Source of the DNA: Micromonospora trifolii
GTDB taxonomy: Bacteria > Actinomycetota > Actinomycetes > Mycobacteriales > Micromonosporaceae
NCBI RefSeq assembly: GCF_022229005.1
Contig: NZ_JAKKFD010000066.1
Span: 124,001 to 188,000, forward strand
Length of the DNA stretch: 64,000 nucleotides
Direction of reading: 5' to 3'
This document shows, piece by piece, positions 50,140-58,509 of this stretch. Under the pieces are notes generated by a model. The model was not told where the DNA came from and did not search any database. It was given only the letters and a program-made list of their open reading frames with translations. The translations under genes were made by a program, and so were the position numbers. Each line of letters opens with the position of its first letter. The first letter of the stretch is position 1.

Positions 50140-50802
50140 ATGGACGAGCAGATCATGGTGGAGCGCCGAGGGCCTCGCGTACGGGCCGGGCGGCTGGTCG
50201 GCGTTGTCGCGACAGTGGTCGCCACGGCATTGGCCGTCGGGGTCACCCAGGGTTGGGGCCGCACCAACCAGGAGCCGGCAGCGTCGTCGGTGACAGCGTC
50301 GCCGGCCGCTGCGGTGCCGACCGCGCCGGTGGTCTTCAACGGCACCGACGACGCCTTCATCCAACTGCTGATCCCGATGAACGAGGGCGCGCTCGCGCTG
50401 ATCGACCAGCTCGACGCCCGCCCGGCGGATCCGTCGCTGCGGGCTCTCCTCGGCGAGGTCCGGAAGGCCCATCAGGCGGAGTTGCGGGACCTGCGTGGGC
50501 TGTTGGCCGCGGGCAACGTGCCGGAGTTGAACATCCACGAGGGGCATCAGATGCCCGGCATGGTCACCGATGCCCGCCTCGCCGAGCTCCGTGCCGCGTC
50601 CGACGCGGAGGTGTCGTCGCGGGCGGCTGCCCTGATCCGGGCGCACCTCGCGCAGACAGTGGTGCTGTGCCGAGGCGAGCAGACCGCCGGGGGAAGCCCG
50701 GAGCTGAAGGCGCTCGCCGGCCGGATCCAGCAGGCGCGCGCCGCCGAGCTGAACACGCTGGACAACCGGCCCGGCGCGCCCACCGCGGCACCGGGCGGCT
50801 GA
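50140..50802 (+). CDS. Secreted/membrane-anchored DUF305 protein
   Basis: 220 aa. An N-terminal basic stretch and one hydrophobic segment (about 18-38) act as signal or anchor; the rest is a helical DUF305-type bundle (FIQLLIPMNEGALALIDQLDAR; HQAELRDLRGLL; LAQTVVLCRGEQ). The His/Met motif HEGHQMPGM between the helical halves is typical of DUF305 and suggests metal binding. Normal MxxHH at the start of the domain is altered to MNEGAL. It begins 14 bp after the ECF-fusion gene. A second ATG at 50155 is an alternative start. Confidence 0.75.
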   Translation: MDEQIMVERRGPRVRAGRLVGVVATVVATALAVGVTQGWGRTNQEPAASSVTASPAAAVPTAPVVFNGTDDAFIQLLIPMNEGALALIDQLDARPADPSLRALLGEVRKAHQAELRDLRGLLAAGNVPELNIHEGHQMPGMVTDARLAELRAASDAEVSSRAAALIRAHLAQTVVLCRGEQTAGGSPELKALAGRIQQARAAELNTLDNRPGAPTAAPGG

Positions 50803-50826
50803 GCATGCGGCCCAGAGGACCGGCCG

Positions 50827-51525
50827 ATGCGCACGTCTGACCTGCACGCTGACGTCCATCCTCCGTCCCGGGCGTCCCGCCCCGCCCACCGCGCCGTCCC
50901 GACGGACGCCGTCCGCCCGGTGCGGCGCGCAACGCACCGGACCCTGAGCGCGTCACCGCCCGACGCGGTAGCCCCGGTGCCGGCGGCGGGTTGGCGCGGG
51001 GGCCACCGGCGCGCCGCCGGCCGGGCCACCATCGTCGCCTCGGTTCTGACGGTCAGTCTCGGCTGGCTGATCGCGATCCTGGTCGCACCGCACGTCACCC
51101 TCTCTCCGGGTGCGCGGATGGTCGCCCTCTTCTGTCACCTGACCTGCCTCGTGGTGGGCTTCGGCGCGGTGCTGACTGTGGACTGGTTCAGCCTCCGCTG
51201 GCTGCTGCGTCGGGAACCGCTCGGCACCGTGCTGACCGCCGCCCGCGGCGCGCACCTGCTCATCTGGCTGGGTCTGGTGGGACTGCTCGCCAGTGGGGCC
51301 GCCCTCGGGCCGGACACGTCGTCCGGGCTGGTCTGGGTCAAGTTGGTCGCGGTGCTGGTGGTCGGCATCAACGGGCTGTTCCTCGGCCGGGTCCGGGATC
51401 GGCTCGTGGCCGTGCAGGGCCGCGCATCCTGGTCCGCCCTGCTGCCCGGTGTCGCCGCCGCCACGATCTCGCAGATCGCCTGGTGGACCGCGACCCTCGT
51501 GGGCTTCTGGAACGCCAACGGCTGA
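50827..51525 (+). CDS. Hypothetical multi-pass membrane protein
   Basis: 232 aa. A charged, Pro/Arg-rich tail of about 65 residues precedes four to five predicted membrane segments (SVLTVSLGWLIAILVA, ALFCHLTCLVVGFGAVL, GAHLLIWLGLVGLLASGAAL, LVAVLVVGINGLFLG, ISQIAWWTATLVGF). His residues lie within two helices. No family recognised with confidence. It follows the DUF305 gene by 24 bp with AGAGGA upstream, so ECF-fusion, DUF305 and this gene likely form an operon. Confidence 0.65.
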   Translation: MRTSDLHADVHPPSRASRPAHRAVPTDAVRPVRRATHRTLSASPPDAVAPVPAAGWRGGHRRAAGRATIVASVLTVSLGWLIAILVAPHVTLSPGARMVALFCHLTCLVVGFGAVLTVDWFSLRWLLRREPLGTVLTAARGAHLLIWLGLVGLLASGAALGPDTSSGLVWVKLVAVLVVGINGLFLGRVRDRLVAVQGRASWSALLPGVAAATISQIAWWTATLVGFWNANG

Positions 51526-51547
51526 CGGCCGCCGGCCGTGTCGGTGG

Positions 51548-52108
51548 TCAGGCCGGCGTCGGGTGCCTCTCCGCGAACCGGGCGCGGGTCAGGAACGCGA
51601 GTTGGGCCCGCTTGTCCGGCATGTCGATCTCGGAGTCGAAGGTGAAGCCCTCGATCTCCAGTCGGCGTAGGGCGAGGTGGTTGCGGACGTCCGGCTCGAC
51701 AACGATCCGCTGCGCGGCCGGGTCGCGGAACAGGAAGCGGGCGACGGCCGGGCCGACCGCGTTGGTGAGGCTGCGGGCGAGGCGTCGGTCGGGGCTGAGC
51801 AGCAGGTGCATCCCGACGTCGCCGGGTTGGACGGAGTAGCGCTCGCCGACCGGGTCCGCCTCGGGCTGATAGCTCTGGAAGAGGCCGACCGGCTCCCCGT
51901 CGACCGTGATCAGGTACGCGTGGTGCGTGGGCAGACTGTCCACAAAGGCGTAGATCTCGCGGACCTCTTCGAGGGTGTGCGAACCCATTCCCCAGAAGGA
52001 GTTGCGAGGCAGGGTCACCCAACCGTGCAGGAGCGCGGCGTCGCGGTCGGGGTCCACGGTCACCAACGACAGCTCGCCGAGACCGGCGATCTTCTCCTGG
52101 TACGTCAT
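51548..52108 (-). CDS. Siderophore-type GNAT acyltransferase (IucB/MbtK-like)
   Basis: 186 aa. Resembles the acetyltransferase family (PF13523) that acylates hydroxylamine groups of siderophores: HGWVTLPRNSFWGMGSHTLEEVREIYAFV at the start, then HHAYLITVDGEPVGLFQSYQPE and IVVEPDVRNHLALRRLEIEGF with the acyl-CoA binding turn. Family members N-acylate N6-hydroxylysine or similar amines. It is divergent from the siderophore-interacting gene with an iron box between them, so iron-regulated. No N-hydroxylase is in the window; it may act on another amine or with an enzyme encoded elsewhere. Confidence 0.85.
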   Translation of the reverse strand: MTYQEKIAGLGELSLVTVDPDRDAALLHGWVTLPRNSFWGMGSHTLEEVREIYAFVDSLPTHHAYLITVDGEPVGLFQSYQPEADPVGERYSVQPGDVGMHLLLSPDRRLARSLTNAVGPAVARFLFRDPAAQRIVVEPDVRNHLALRRLEIEGFTFDSEIDMPDKRAQLAFLTRARFAERHPTPA

Positions 52109-52142
52109 CGGGCGCTGTCCTCTGTTCCATCCGGGGCGCGAC

Positions 52143-52161
52143 TTAGGTTAACCTCCCCTAA
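52143..52161. promoter_or_regulatory. IdeR/DmdR iron box 1 (divergent)
   Basis: TTAGGTTAACCTCCCCTAA matches the iron-box consensus TTAGGTTAGGCTAACCTAA at 15 of 19 positions. It lies between the GNAT gene (start 52108) and the siderophore-interacting gene (start 52190), so one repressor site can control both directions under iron sufficiency. Confidence 0.85.
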
Positions 52162-52189
52162 CCAAGGATGACCTTACCTGGAGGGGTGC

Positions 52190-52900
52190 GTGAAACGGAA
52201 CTGGGAGGCCCTGGTCCTCAAGGCCATGGGAGGGCGGGACTTTCAGTTGACCGTCCTGAGCACCGAGTCAATCGACGGGCACTACCAGCGGCTCCTCCTG
52301 GACGGGGGCGGCCTGCTGGAGGCGTGCGGGGTGCACCCCACGATGTGGATCCGGCTGTGGTTCGACAACGACGGCCGGGCCCACCAGCGCGCGTACACGC
52401 TGGTGGACCCCGACCCGACCACCGGCCGCTTCACACTCGAATTCGCCATCCACGACGGCTGTGCGACACGGTGGGCCACCACGGCCAAGGTCGGCGACAC
52501 CGTCAGCGCGACAGTGCAGGGCAGCGCGTTCGAGCTGCCCGATCCCGCGCCCGAGCACCTCTACCTGGTCGGCGACGCGGCCTCGCTGCCCGCGGTGAAC
52601 AGCCTGCTCGACGCCGGTGCCGAGATCCCGGCGACGGTCTGGCTGGAGTACGCCCACGAGGGCGAGAAGGCGCTCGCGCTGCGGGCCCGGGAGCACCACG
52701 ACATCACCTGGGTGCCACGGCGCGACGCTGGTCAACATCTCGTCGACACGGTCTGTGCCGCACTGCCGACCAGCGGCGCGGGCCACTACTGGGTGGCCTG
52801 CGAGGCGGCCACCACCCGGGGCATCACCAGGCACCTCCGCAAGACGCTGGGCGTCGACAAGGACCGGTTGACCTCCCTCGGCTACTGGAAAGCGGCATGA
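52190..52900 (+). CDS. Siderophore-interacting protein (SIP, ferric-siderophore reductase)
   Basis: 236 aa from the GTG after GGAGGGG. FAD-binding half: VHPTMWIRLWFDN, HQRAYTLVDPDPTTGRFTLEFAIHD (RxYT motif); NAD(P)-type SIP half: YLVGDAASLPAVNSLLDAGAE (split) and YWVACEAATTRGITRHLRKTLG (split). Family members release iron by reducing ferric siderophores in the cytoplasm. It is slightly shorter than typical (about 270 aa). The end overlaps the MFS start as ATGA. Confidence 0.9.
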   Translation: MKRNWEALVLKAMGGRDFQLTVLSTESIDGHYQRLLLDGGGLLEACGVHPTMWIRLWFDNDGRAHQRAYTLVDPDPTTGRFTLEFAIHDGCATRWATTAKVGDTVSATVQGSAFELPDPAPEHLYLVGDAASLPAVNSLLDAGAEIPATVWLEYAHEGEKALALRAREHHDITWVPRRDAGQHLVDTVCAALPTSGAGHYWVACEAATTRGITRHLRKTLGVDKDRLTSLGYWKAA

Positions 52901-54168
52901 AGGGCCGGCTCGGCACCCTGACCGCGCTGTACGTCACCCAGTACCTCGGCGTCGGCTTCATCACCGTCGGGCTCACCGCAATCCTGCGCGACGGCGGCAC
53001 CTCGCTGGACACGCTGGCGATGTTGCAGATCGTCGGCCTGATCTGGCCCATCAAGTTCCTCTGGGCGCCGATCCTCGACCGGTACGGCTCACGGCACCGC
53101 GGCCACTACCGCTCCTGGCTGCTCGTGCTCCAGACCGCCCTGGTGCTCGCTCTGCTGGCGCTGCTGCCGTTCGCCAGCCCGGCCGACGCGCTCGGCCCGA
53201 TCATCGCGATCTGCGCCGCGTACGTGTTCTTCTCGGCCACCCAGGACATCGCCGTGGACGCCGTCGCGGTCCGGATGCTCGCCGACTCGGCCCGGGGGAC
53301 CGGCAACGGCATCCAGGTCGCGGCGAGCTACCTCGGCAACCTGCTCGGCGGCGGGGCCTGCGTCCTGGTCTACGACCAGTTCGGCTGGGCGCCGGCGATC
53401 GGCCTGCTGGCCGCGATGACGGCGGTCGGCCTGCTGGTGGTGTGGCGGTTTCGGGAGCCTCCCCGTACCGATCGGGTGGAACGGGTCGGCGCGGCCTACC
53501 GGGCGTTGCTGTCGGTGTTCGGCCAGCCGGGCTGCCGGTGGTGGACCTTCGGTGTGGTGCCGTTGGTCTACGTCGGCGCGGGCATGGCGTACGCCCTGGT
53601 CACCCCGGCTCTGGTCGACGCCGGGTGGTCGTTGGGTCGGATCGGCGTCGTCACCGGCGTGGTGATCAGCGCCCCGGCCATCGTGGCGGGTCTGGTCGCG
53701 GGGCTCGGGATCGGGCGGTTCGGGCGCGGTGGCGTGCTCGTGGTCGGCGGCGTGGCGCTCACTGTGTCGACGTTGCTGCTGCTGCCGCTGATGAACGGCC
53801 GTGCGCCGCTGGGCGGGACGGTCGCCGCGCTCTGCTGCTTCATGGTGGCCTACACCGTCGCCAACGTCGTGCTCTACACGGTCAACATGGACTACTCCCG
53901 GCCCGACACCGGTGGCACCGACTTCACAGTGCTGTCGTCGTTCGGCCTGGTCTGCTCGTTCGTGGCGGCGTCAATCGGTCTCGCGGCGGCCGACCGGGTC
54001 GGCTATCCGGCGGTAGCGGTCGCGGCCATCGTGCTGGTGGCCGCCGGGGTCGCTCTCGGCCTCGCCCATCAGCGGCGATTCCCGCACCGGCCCGGCCCCG
54101 CCGTCGACCCGACGGCCGAGCAGCCCACCGAGCAGCCCGCAGTGGATGGCGTCAAGGCGGTGGCGTGA
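52897..54168 (+). CDS. MFS transporter of the AmpG/RhtX/FptX type, probable siderophore permease
   Basis: 423 aa, 12 membrane segments. MFS entry ALYVTQYLGVGFITVGL, then FLWAPILDRYGSRHRGHYRSWL and YVFFSATQDIAVDAVAVRML (the AmpG-like DIAVDA), and MDYSRPDTGGTDFTVLSSFG near the end. This pattern resembles single-component siderophore permeases RhtX/FptX and AmpG. Translational coupling with SIP (52897) and the next MFS (GTGA, 54165) supports import or recycling of the ferric siderophore; direction is inferred. Confidence 0.8.
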   Translation: MKGRLGTLTALYVTQYLGVGFITVGLTAILRDGGTSLDTLAMLQIVGLIWPIKFLWAPILDRYGSRHRGHYRSWLLVLQTALVLALLALLPFASPADALGPIIAICAAYVFFSATQDIAVDAVAVRMLADSARGTGNGIQVAASYLGNLLGGGACVLVYDQFGWAPAIGLLAAMTAVGLLVVWRFREPPRTDRVERVGAAYRALLSVFGQPGCRWWTFGVVPLVYVGAGMAYALVTPALVDAGWSLGRIGVVTGVVISAPAIVAGLVAGLGIGRFGRGGVLVVGGVALTVSTLLLLPLMNGRAPLGGTVAALCCFMVAYTVANVVLYTVNMDYSRPDTGGTDFTVLSSFGLVCSFVAASIGLAAADRVGYPAVAVAAIVLVAAGVALGLAHQRRFPHRPGPAVDPTAEQPTEQPAVDGVKAVA

Positions 54169-55664
54169 CCACTGTTCAGCCGGCCACCGACACCGCGACA
54201 TCGGCACGACTGCCACAGCGCTGGCTCATCCTGGCCGTGCTGTGCGTCGCGCAACTGGTAGTGGTGTTGGACAACACTGTGCTGACAGTGGCGGTGCCGG
54301 TGCTCACCACCGAATTGGGTGCCAGCACCGCCGAGGTGCAATGGATGATCAACGCGTACGCGTTGGTGCTGTCCGGGTTGCTGCTCACGGCCGGTAGCGC
54401 CGCCGACCGGTACGGCCGCCGCCGGATGCTGCTCGCCGGGCTCGTCCTGTTCGGGGTCGGCTCGCTGGCCGCCGGTCTGGCCGGCACCAGCGGGCAGTTG
54501 ATCGCCGCGCGGGCCGGGATGGGCGTCGGTGGCGCGTTGCTGGTCACCGCGACGCTCGCGGTGGCGATGCAGGTCTTCGACGCCGCCGAGCGGTCCCGGG
54601 CGATCGGCATCTGGGCCGCCACCAGCGCGTTGGGTTTCGCCATCGGGCCACCGATCGGCGGCACGATCCTCGCGCATCTGCCGTGGGGCGCGATCTTCCT
54701 GATGAACGTGCCGATCGTGCTGGTCTGCCTGCTCGTCGGTCGCGCGCTGGTCCCCGAGTCCCGCGGGCCGGCCGGTGGCCGACTCGACGTGCTCGGCGCC
54801 GTGCTCTCCACCGCCGGCCTGACCGCTGTCGTCTGGGCGATCATCTCCGGGCCGGAGCGCGGGTGGGCGTCGACCGAGGTGATGGGCGCGGCGGTTGTCG
54901 GCGTACTCCTGCTCGGGATCTTCGTGGGGTGGGAGCGACGGGTCGCGCACCCGATGCTGGACATGCGCTTCTTCCGGGACCGGCGCTTCGTCGGTGCGAT
55001 CTCCGGCGTCGTGCTGATCACGTTCGGTGCCACCGGCGCGCTGTTCCTGCTCACCCAGCACCTCCAGTTCGTCAGGGGTTATCCCGCCTGGGAGGCCGGT
55101 CTGCGGATGGCGCCCTTCGCGCTGTCCATCGTGCTGCTCAACGTCAGCGGCGTCGTCGCGAGCGTGATCCGTCGGCTCGGTCTGGCGGTCGCCATCGCGG
55201 TTGGCATGACGCTGCTCGCGGCTGGTCTCGCGCTGGTCACCCTCTTTCCGTCCGACGGGTACGGGGTCCTGCTGGTCGGGCTGCTCGTCATGGGTGTCGG
55301 TTGCGCGCTGGCCAACCCGGCCATCGTCGAGGCGGTGATGAGCGCGATCCCGGCGGCGAAGGCCGGCGCGGGCGCGGGTGTCGACGGCACCATGACCGAG
55401 GTCGGCAGCAGCCTCGGCATCGCGGTGCTGGGCGCCGTGCTGAACGCCCGGTTCGCGGCGCTGCTGCCGGCGGCCCTGGCCGGCGCCGGGTCGTTTCCCG
55501 CGGCTCTCGCCGCCGCCGGTGAGGGGGCGGAACGGGAGGCCGTGACCGTCGCCTTCGCCTCGGCGCTGGAGACGGGGCAGTTGGTGGGTGCGGCTGCGGT
55601 CTTGATCGGCGGCCTGGTGGCCGCCGGGCTGCTACACCGGGCAGACCGCACCAAAACCGCCTAA
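54165..55664 (+). CDS. MFS transporter DHA2 (14-helix), probable siderophore exporter
   Basis: 499 aa. Fourteen predicted membrane segments; motif SAADRYGRRRMLLAG after helix 2 (about residues 75-89), AIGPPIGGTIL as motif C (about 160), and AMSAIPAAKAG-type loop near the end. A paralogue of the pump at 33843. Within an iron-regulated siderophore locus an exporter is expected, and this is the candidate. The GTG overlaps the upstream MFS stop; its TAA stop abuts iron box 2. Confidence 0.85.
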   Translation: MTTVQPATDTATSARLPQRWLILAVLCVAQLVVVLDNTVLTVAVPVLTTELGASTAEVQWMINAYALVLSGLLLTAGSAADRYGRRRMLLAGLVLFGVGSLAAGLAGTSGQLIAARAGMGVGGALLVTATLAVAMQVFDAAERSRAIGIWAATSALGFAIGPPIGGTILAHLPWGAIFLMNVPIVLVCLLVGRALVPESRGPAGGRLDVLGAVLSTAGLTAVVWAIISGPERGWASTEVMGAAVVGVLLLGIFVGWERRVAHPMLDMRFFRDRRFVGAISGVVLITFGATGALFLLTQHLQFVRGYPAWEAGLRMAPFALSIVLLNVSGVVASVIRRLGLAVAIAVGMTLLAAGLALVTLFPSDGYGVLLVGLLVMGVGCALANPAIVEAVMSAIPAAKAGAGAGVDGTMTEVGSSLGIAVLGAVLNARFAALLPAALAGAGSFPAALAAAGEGAEREAVTVAFASALETGQLVGAAAVLIGGLVAAGLLHRADRTKTA

Positions 55665-55683
55665 TAAGGGTAGGCTACCCTAA
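55665..55683 (+). promoter_or_regulatory. IdeR/DmdR iron box 2 before the siderophore biosynthetic genes
   Basis: TAAGGGTAGGCTACCCTAA matches the consensus at 16 of 19 positions and is almost perfectly palindromic. It starts immediately after the MFS stop and ends 31 bp before the ATP-grasp gene, whose GGAGG ribosome-binding site lies at 55706-55710. It marks a second iron-controlled promoter for the four biosynthetic genes. Confidence 0.88.
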
Positions 55684-55714
55684 TAGTGACATCGTGGTAG
55701 TCGACGGAGGCGGT

Positions 55715-56884
55715 ATGCGGCTCTACCTGACCGCGCTCAACCCCACCGACGCCGTCCTGGACGGGTTCCTCCCGGCGGCGGCGGCGCTCGGGCTGTCCGC
55801 GACGGTGCTGACCGACCGGCCCGCCGATTGGCCGGCGGACGTGCGGGTGGCGCGCTGCGCGGTCCGTGACCCGGCCGCTGTGGTCGCGGCGGCGGCACCC
55901 ACCCGACCGGTGGCGCTACTGTCCAACAGCGACCATCTCCAGGAGGCCACCGCGATCGCCGCCCGAAAGCTCGGCCTGCCCGGCAAGGACCCGGACGCCG
56001 CCCGTCTCTGCAAGGACAAGGCCGCGGCCCGCCGGGCGATCGCCGCTGCGGGCCTCGATCTGGTACGCACCGTCACCGTCGACCCCGGTGCCGCGCCGGA
56101 GGTGCCGACCCGGATGTTCCCGGCGGTGGTCAAACCCCGCGAGGGGGTGGCCAGCGAGGACGCGTACCTGGTGGCCGACCACGCCGAGCTGCTCGCCCGG
56201 GTCGCCGAGATCCGTGGCCGACGGCCGGACGTGGCACTGGTGGTCGAGGAGTACCTCGCCGGCGAACTGCGGACCTTCGAAACCCTCGGCGACGGCACCG
56301 AGCTGGCCTCCCTCGGCGGGTGGCGCACCGGCCTCGGCCCACCACCGACCTTCACCGAGGAGAGCCTGGCCTGGTCGCCCCCTTCGGAGTCGGCGCGCAC
56401 CCAGCTGCGGGCACGGCTCGACGCGCTCCGGGTCGGCTTCGGCGCCTGCCACACCGAGTACGTCGTCTCCGACGGCCGGGTCCGGCTGATCGAGGTGAAC
56501 TACCGCCTCATCGGCGACCGGATGGACCTGATCCTCGCCGAACTGCTCGGTGTGCCGTTGTTCGAGTACGTTCTCCGGCTGCACCTCGGCGAGCCGTTGA
56601 CCGCCCTCGGCCTGCCCGACACTGTCGATCGCTACGCCCGGGTCGAGTACGTCTGCGCGGACCGGTCCGGCCGTCTCGTCGCCGCACCGGGTCCCCTCGA
56701 CACCGTTCACGGCGACGTCCGGCTGGGCTGCCGTCCACTTCGCGAGGTGGGCCGCACCGCCGAGCACACCGGCACGAACCGCGACTACCTCGCCGTGCTG
56801 CACGGGATCGGCCCCGACGAGGGCACCGTCCGGCAGTCGCTGGCCGCCCTCCGCGGCGGCCTCCAGTGGACCATCGTCGAGTGA
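55715..56884 (+). CDS. ATP-grasp ligase of the siderophore cluster
   Basis: 389 aa. ATP-grasp features: KDKAAARRAIAAAGLDLV (about 105-122), FPAVVKPREGVASEDAYLV (the nucleotide lysine about 147), VVEEYLAGELRTFETLGDG, and the metal-binding end RLIEVNYRLIGDRMDLI (about 258-275). Such enzymes join a carboxylate to an amine or amino acid through an acyl-phosphate. It is the first biosynthetic gene after iron box 2 and overlaps the first IucA/IucC gene. An ATP-grasp ligase is not part of classical aerobactin or staphyloferrin pathways, so its substrate is an open question. Confidence 0.85.
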   Translation: MRLYLTALNPTDAVLDGFLPAAAALGLSATVLTDRPADWPADVRVARCAVRDPAAVVAAAAPTRPVALLSNSDHLQEATAIAARKLGLPGKDPDAARLCKDKAAARRAIAAAGLDLVRTVTVDPGAAPEVPTRMFPAVVKPREGVASEDAYLVADHAELLARVAEIRGRRPDVALVVEEYLAGELRTFETLGDGTELASLGGWRTGLGPPPTFTEESLAWSPPSESARTQLRARLDALRVGFGACHTEYVVSDGRVRLIEVNYRLIGDRMDLILAELLGVPLFEYVLRLHLGEPLTALGLPDTVDRYARVEYVCADRSGRLVAAPGPLDTVHGDVRLGCRPLREVGRTAEHTGTNRDYLAVLHGIGPDEGTVRQSLAALRGGLQWTIVE

Positions 56885-58509
56885 GCGACGACTGCGAGCG
56901 GGAGGTCTTCGCCCGGGTGCTCGACGCCCTGCTGCGCGAGGACCACCTCGGGCTACGCAGCACCGGCCGGCCGGACGGGTCCGACTGGTGGCAGGTGCCA
57001 CACCCCGCCGGTCTGCTGCGCATTCCGGTCCGCGCCGACGGGTTCCAGCAGGCCCTGCGCAGTGCCGCGCCGATGGTGCTGTTGGTGACCCGCGTCGGCG
57101 AACCGCAGCGTACGGAGACGCTGGACGGGCTGTTGACGCTGCTCGCCCCGCACGGCAACGCCGAGGCCGAGGCCGGCTGGCGGGACTTCGGCGTCGAGTG
57201 CCACGCCGACCTGCGGGCCCGACGGCTCGCCGCCCGCAACCGGGCACTGGTGCTCACCGAGGTTGCCGCCGAACGCGTGCACACCCCGACCGGGCTGCCG
57301 GCGGCGCTCCTGGACGACGTGCTCGCCGCCCACCACGGCCACCCCGTCTACCCCACCGACCGGTGCCGGCACGGTCTTCGCGACGACGAACTGCTCCGGT
57401 ACGCCCCGGAGCACGCCCCACGTTTCGTGCTGCGCTGGTACGCCGCCCCGGCCGAGGACGTCCGGCTCGCGGGTGAGCTGCCGTCGTGGTGGCCCCGCGC
57501 GCCACGACCGGATCAGCTGCTGCTGCCGGCGCATCCGATCACGGTGGCCCGCGACGCGCTTCCGGTGGCCGACCTGCCGGTGACCCCGGTGCGACCCACC
57601 CTTTCCATGCGGACGGTGGCGCTCGACCACGACCCGTACCTGCATCTCAAACTGCCGCTGCCGACCGCCAGTCTCGGCGCGCGCAACCGGCGCACGCTGC
57701 AACCGGGCTCGCTCACCGACGGCGCGGCTGTCGCCGCACTGCTCGACCGGATCGCCACCGCCGAACCCCGCTTCGCCGGTCGGATCCGGCACGCCGACGA
57801 GAGCACCTGGGCGCACGTGGACGGCGACGAGCGGCGCGGTTTCCTGCTGCGCCGATTTCCGCGCGACCTGGCCGGCGTCCAGGTGGTGCCGGTAGCGGCC
57901 CTCGCCGCCGCCGACCCGGTGGCGGGCACCGTCCTCGAACGGGTCAGCCCGCAGCGGCCCGTCGCGCTGCTGGAGTCCTACCTGGACCTGCTGCTCGACT
58001 GGCACGTCTTCCTCTGGCTACGCCACGGGATCGCCCTGGAGGCGCACCCGCAGAACATCCATCTTCTGGTGCACCCGGACGGCACTGTCGGCCTGCTCTA
58101 CAAGGACAACGACGGCGCCCGGCTCGACAGGCGGCACGACCACCCGAGCGGGCTCGCCCTGCACGACGACCGGATGTGGGCGCGCGACGCGCACGAGTTG
58201 GCCGACGTGTTCATCACCATCACCCTGCACCTGGCCGCGGCGGCGCCACTGGTCGCCCTGGCCGCCCGAGGGCTGCGCGTGCCGTCACCCGCCGAGGCGC
58301 TGGTGCCCCGGCTCGCCGCCGCCCGCGACCGGTGGGGCGACGGACCGGCGGCGCGGACGTTCACCGAGCGGGTCCTGCACGCCACCCAGTTGCCCATCAA
58401 GGCGATGCTCACCGCCGGCACCCTGCTGCCCAAACAGCGGCTGGGCTGCGCCGACATCAACAAGTACTACCTGCGTACCGGCCCGAACTACCTCCGGGAG
58501 ACACGATGA
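56881..58509 (+). CDS. NRPS-independent siderophore (IucA/IucC family) synthetase 1
   Basis: 542 aa from the GTG of the GTGA overlap. IucA/IucC core: GHPVYPTDRCRHGL (the HPxxP motif, about 156-169), LLLPAHPITV, TLSMRTVALDHDPYLHLKLPLP (split; ATP and carboxylate binding), HGIALEAHPQNIHLLVHPDG and YKDNDGARLD, ending ADINKYYLRTGPNYL. Condenses citrate or a citrate derivative with an amine via adenylation. The order with synthetase 2 suggests sequential coupling of two carboxylates or two amines. Confidence 0.9.
   Translation: MSDDCEREVFARVLDALLREDHLGLRSTGRPDGSDWWQVPHPAGLLRIPVRADGFQQALRSAAPMVLLVTRVGEPQRTETLDGLLTLLAPHGNAEAEAGWRDFGVECHADLRARRLAARNRALVLTEVAAERVHTPTGLPAALLDDVLAAHHGHPVYPTDRCRHGLRDDELLRYAPEHAPRFVLRWYAAPAEDVRLAGELPSWWPRAPRPDQLLLPAHPITVARDALPVADLPVTPVRPTLSMRTVALDHDPYLHLKLPLPTASLGARNRRTLQPGSLTDGAAVAALLDRIATAEPRFAGRIRHADESTWAHVDGDERRGFLLRRFPRDLAGVQVVPVAALAAADPVAGTVLERVSPQRPVALLESYLDLLLDWHVFLWLRHGIALEAHPQNIHLLVHPDGTVGLLYKDNDGARLDRRHDHPSGLALHDDRMWARDAHELADVFITITLHLAAAAPLVALAARGLRVPSPAEALVPRLAAARDRWGDGPAARTFTERVLHATQLPIKAMLTAGTLLPKQRLGCADINKYYLRTGPNYLRETR

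Noticed and set aside
52168..54168. Frame extending the first siderophore MFS N-terminally
   Set aside because: The upstream section lies in another frame of the SIP gene; the ATG at 52897 in a 4-bp overlap with SIP is the natural start.
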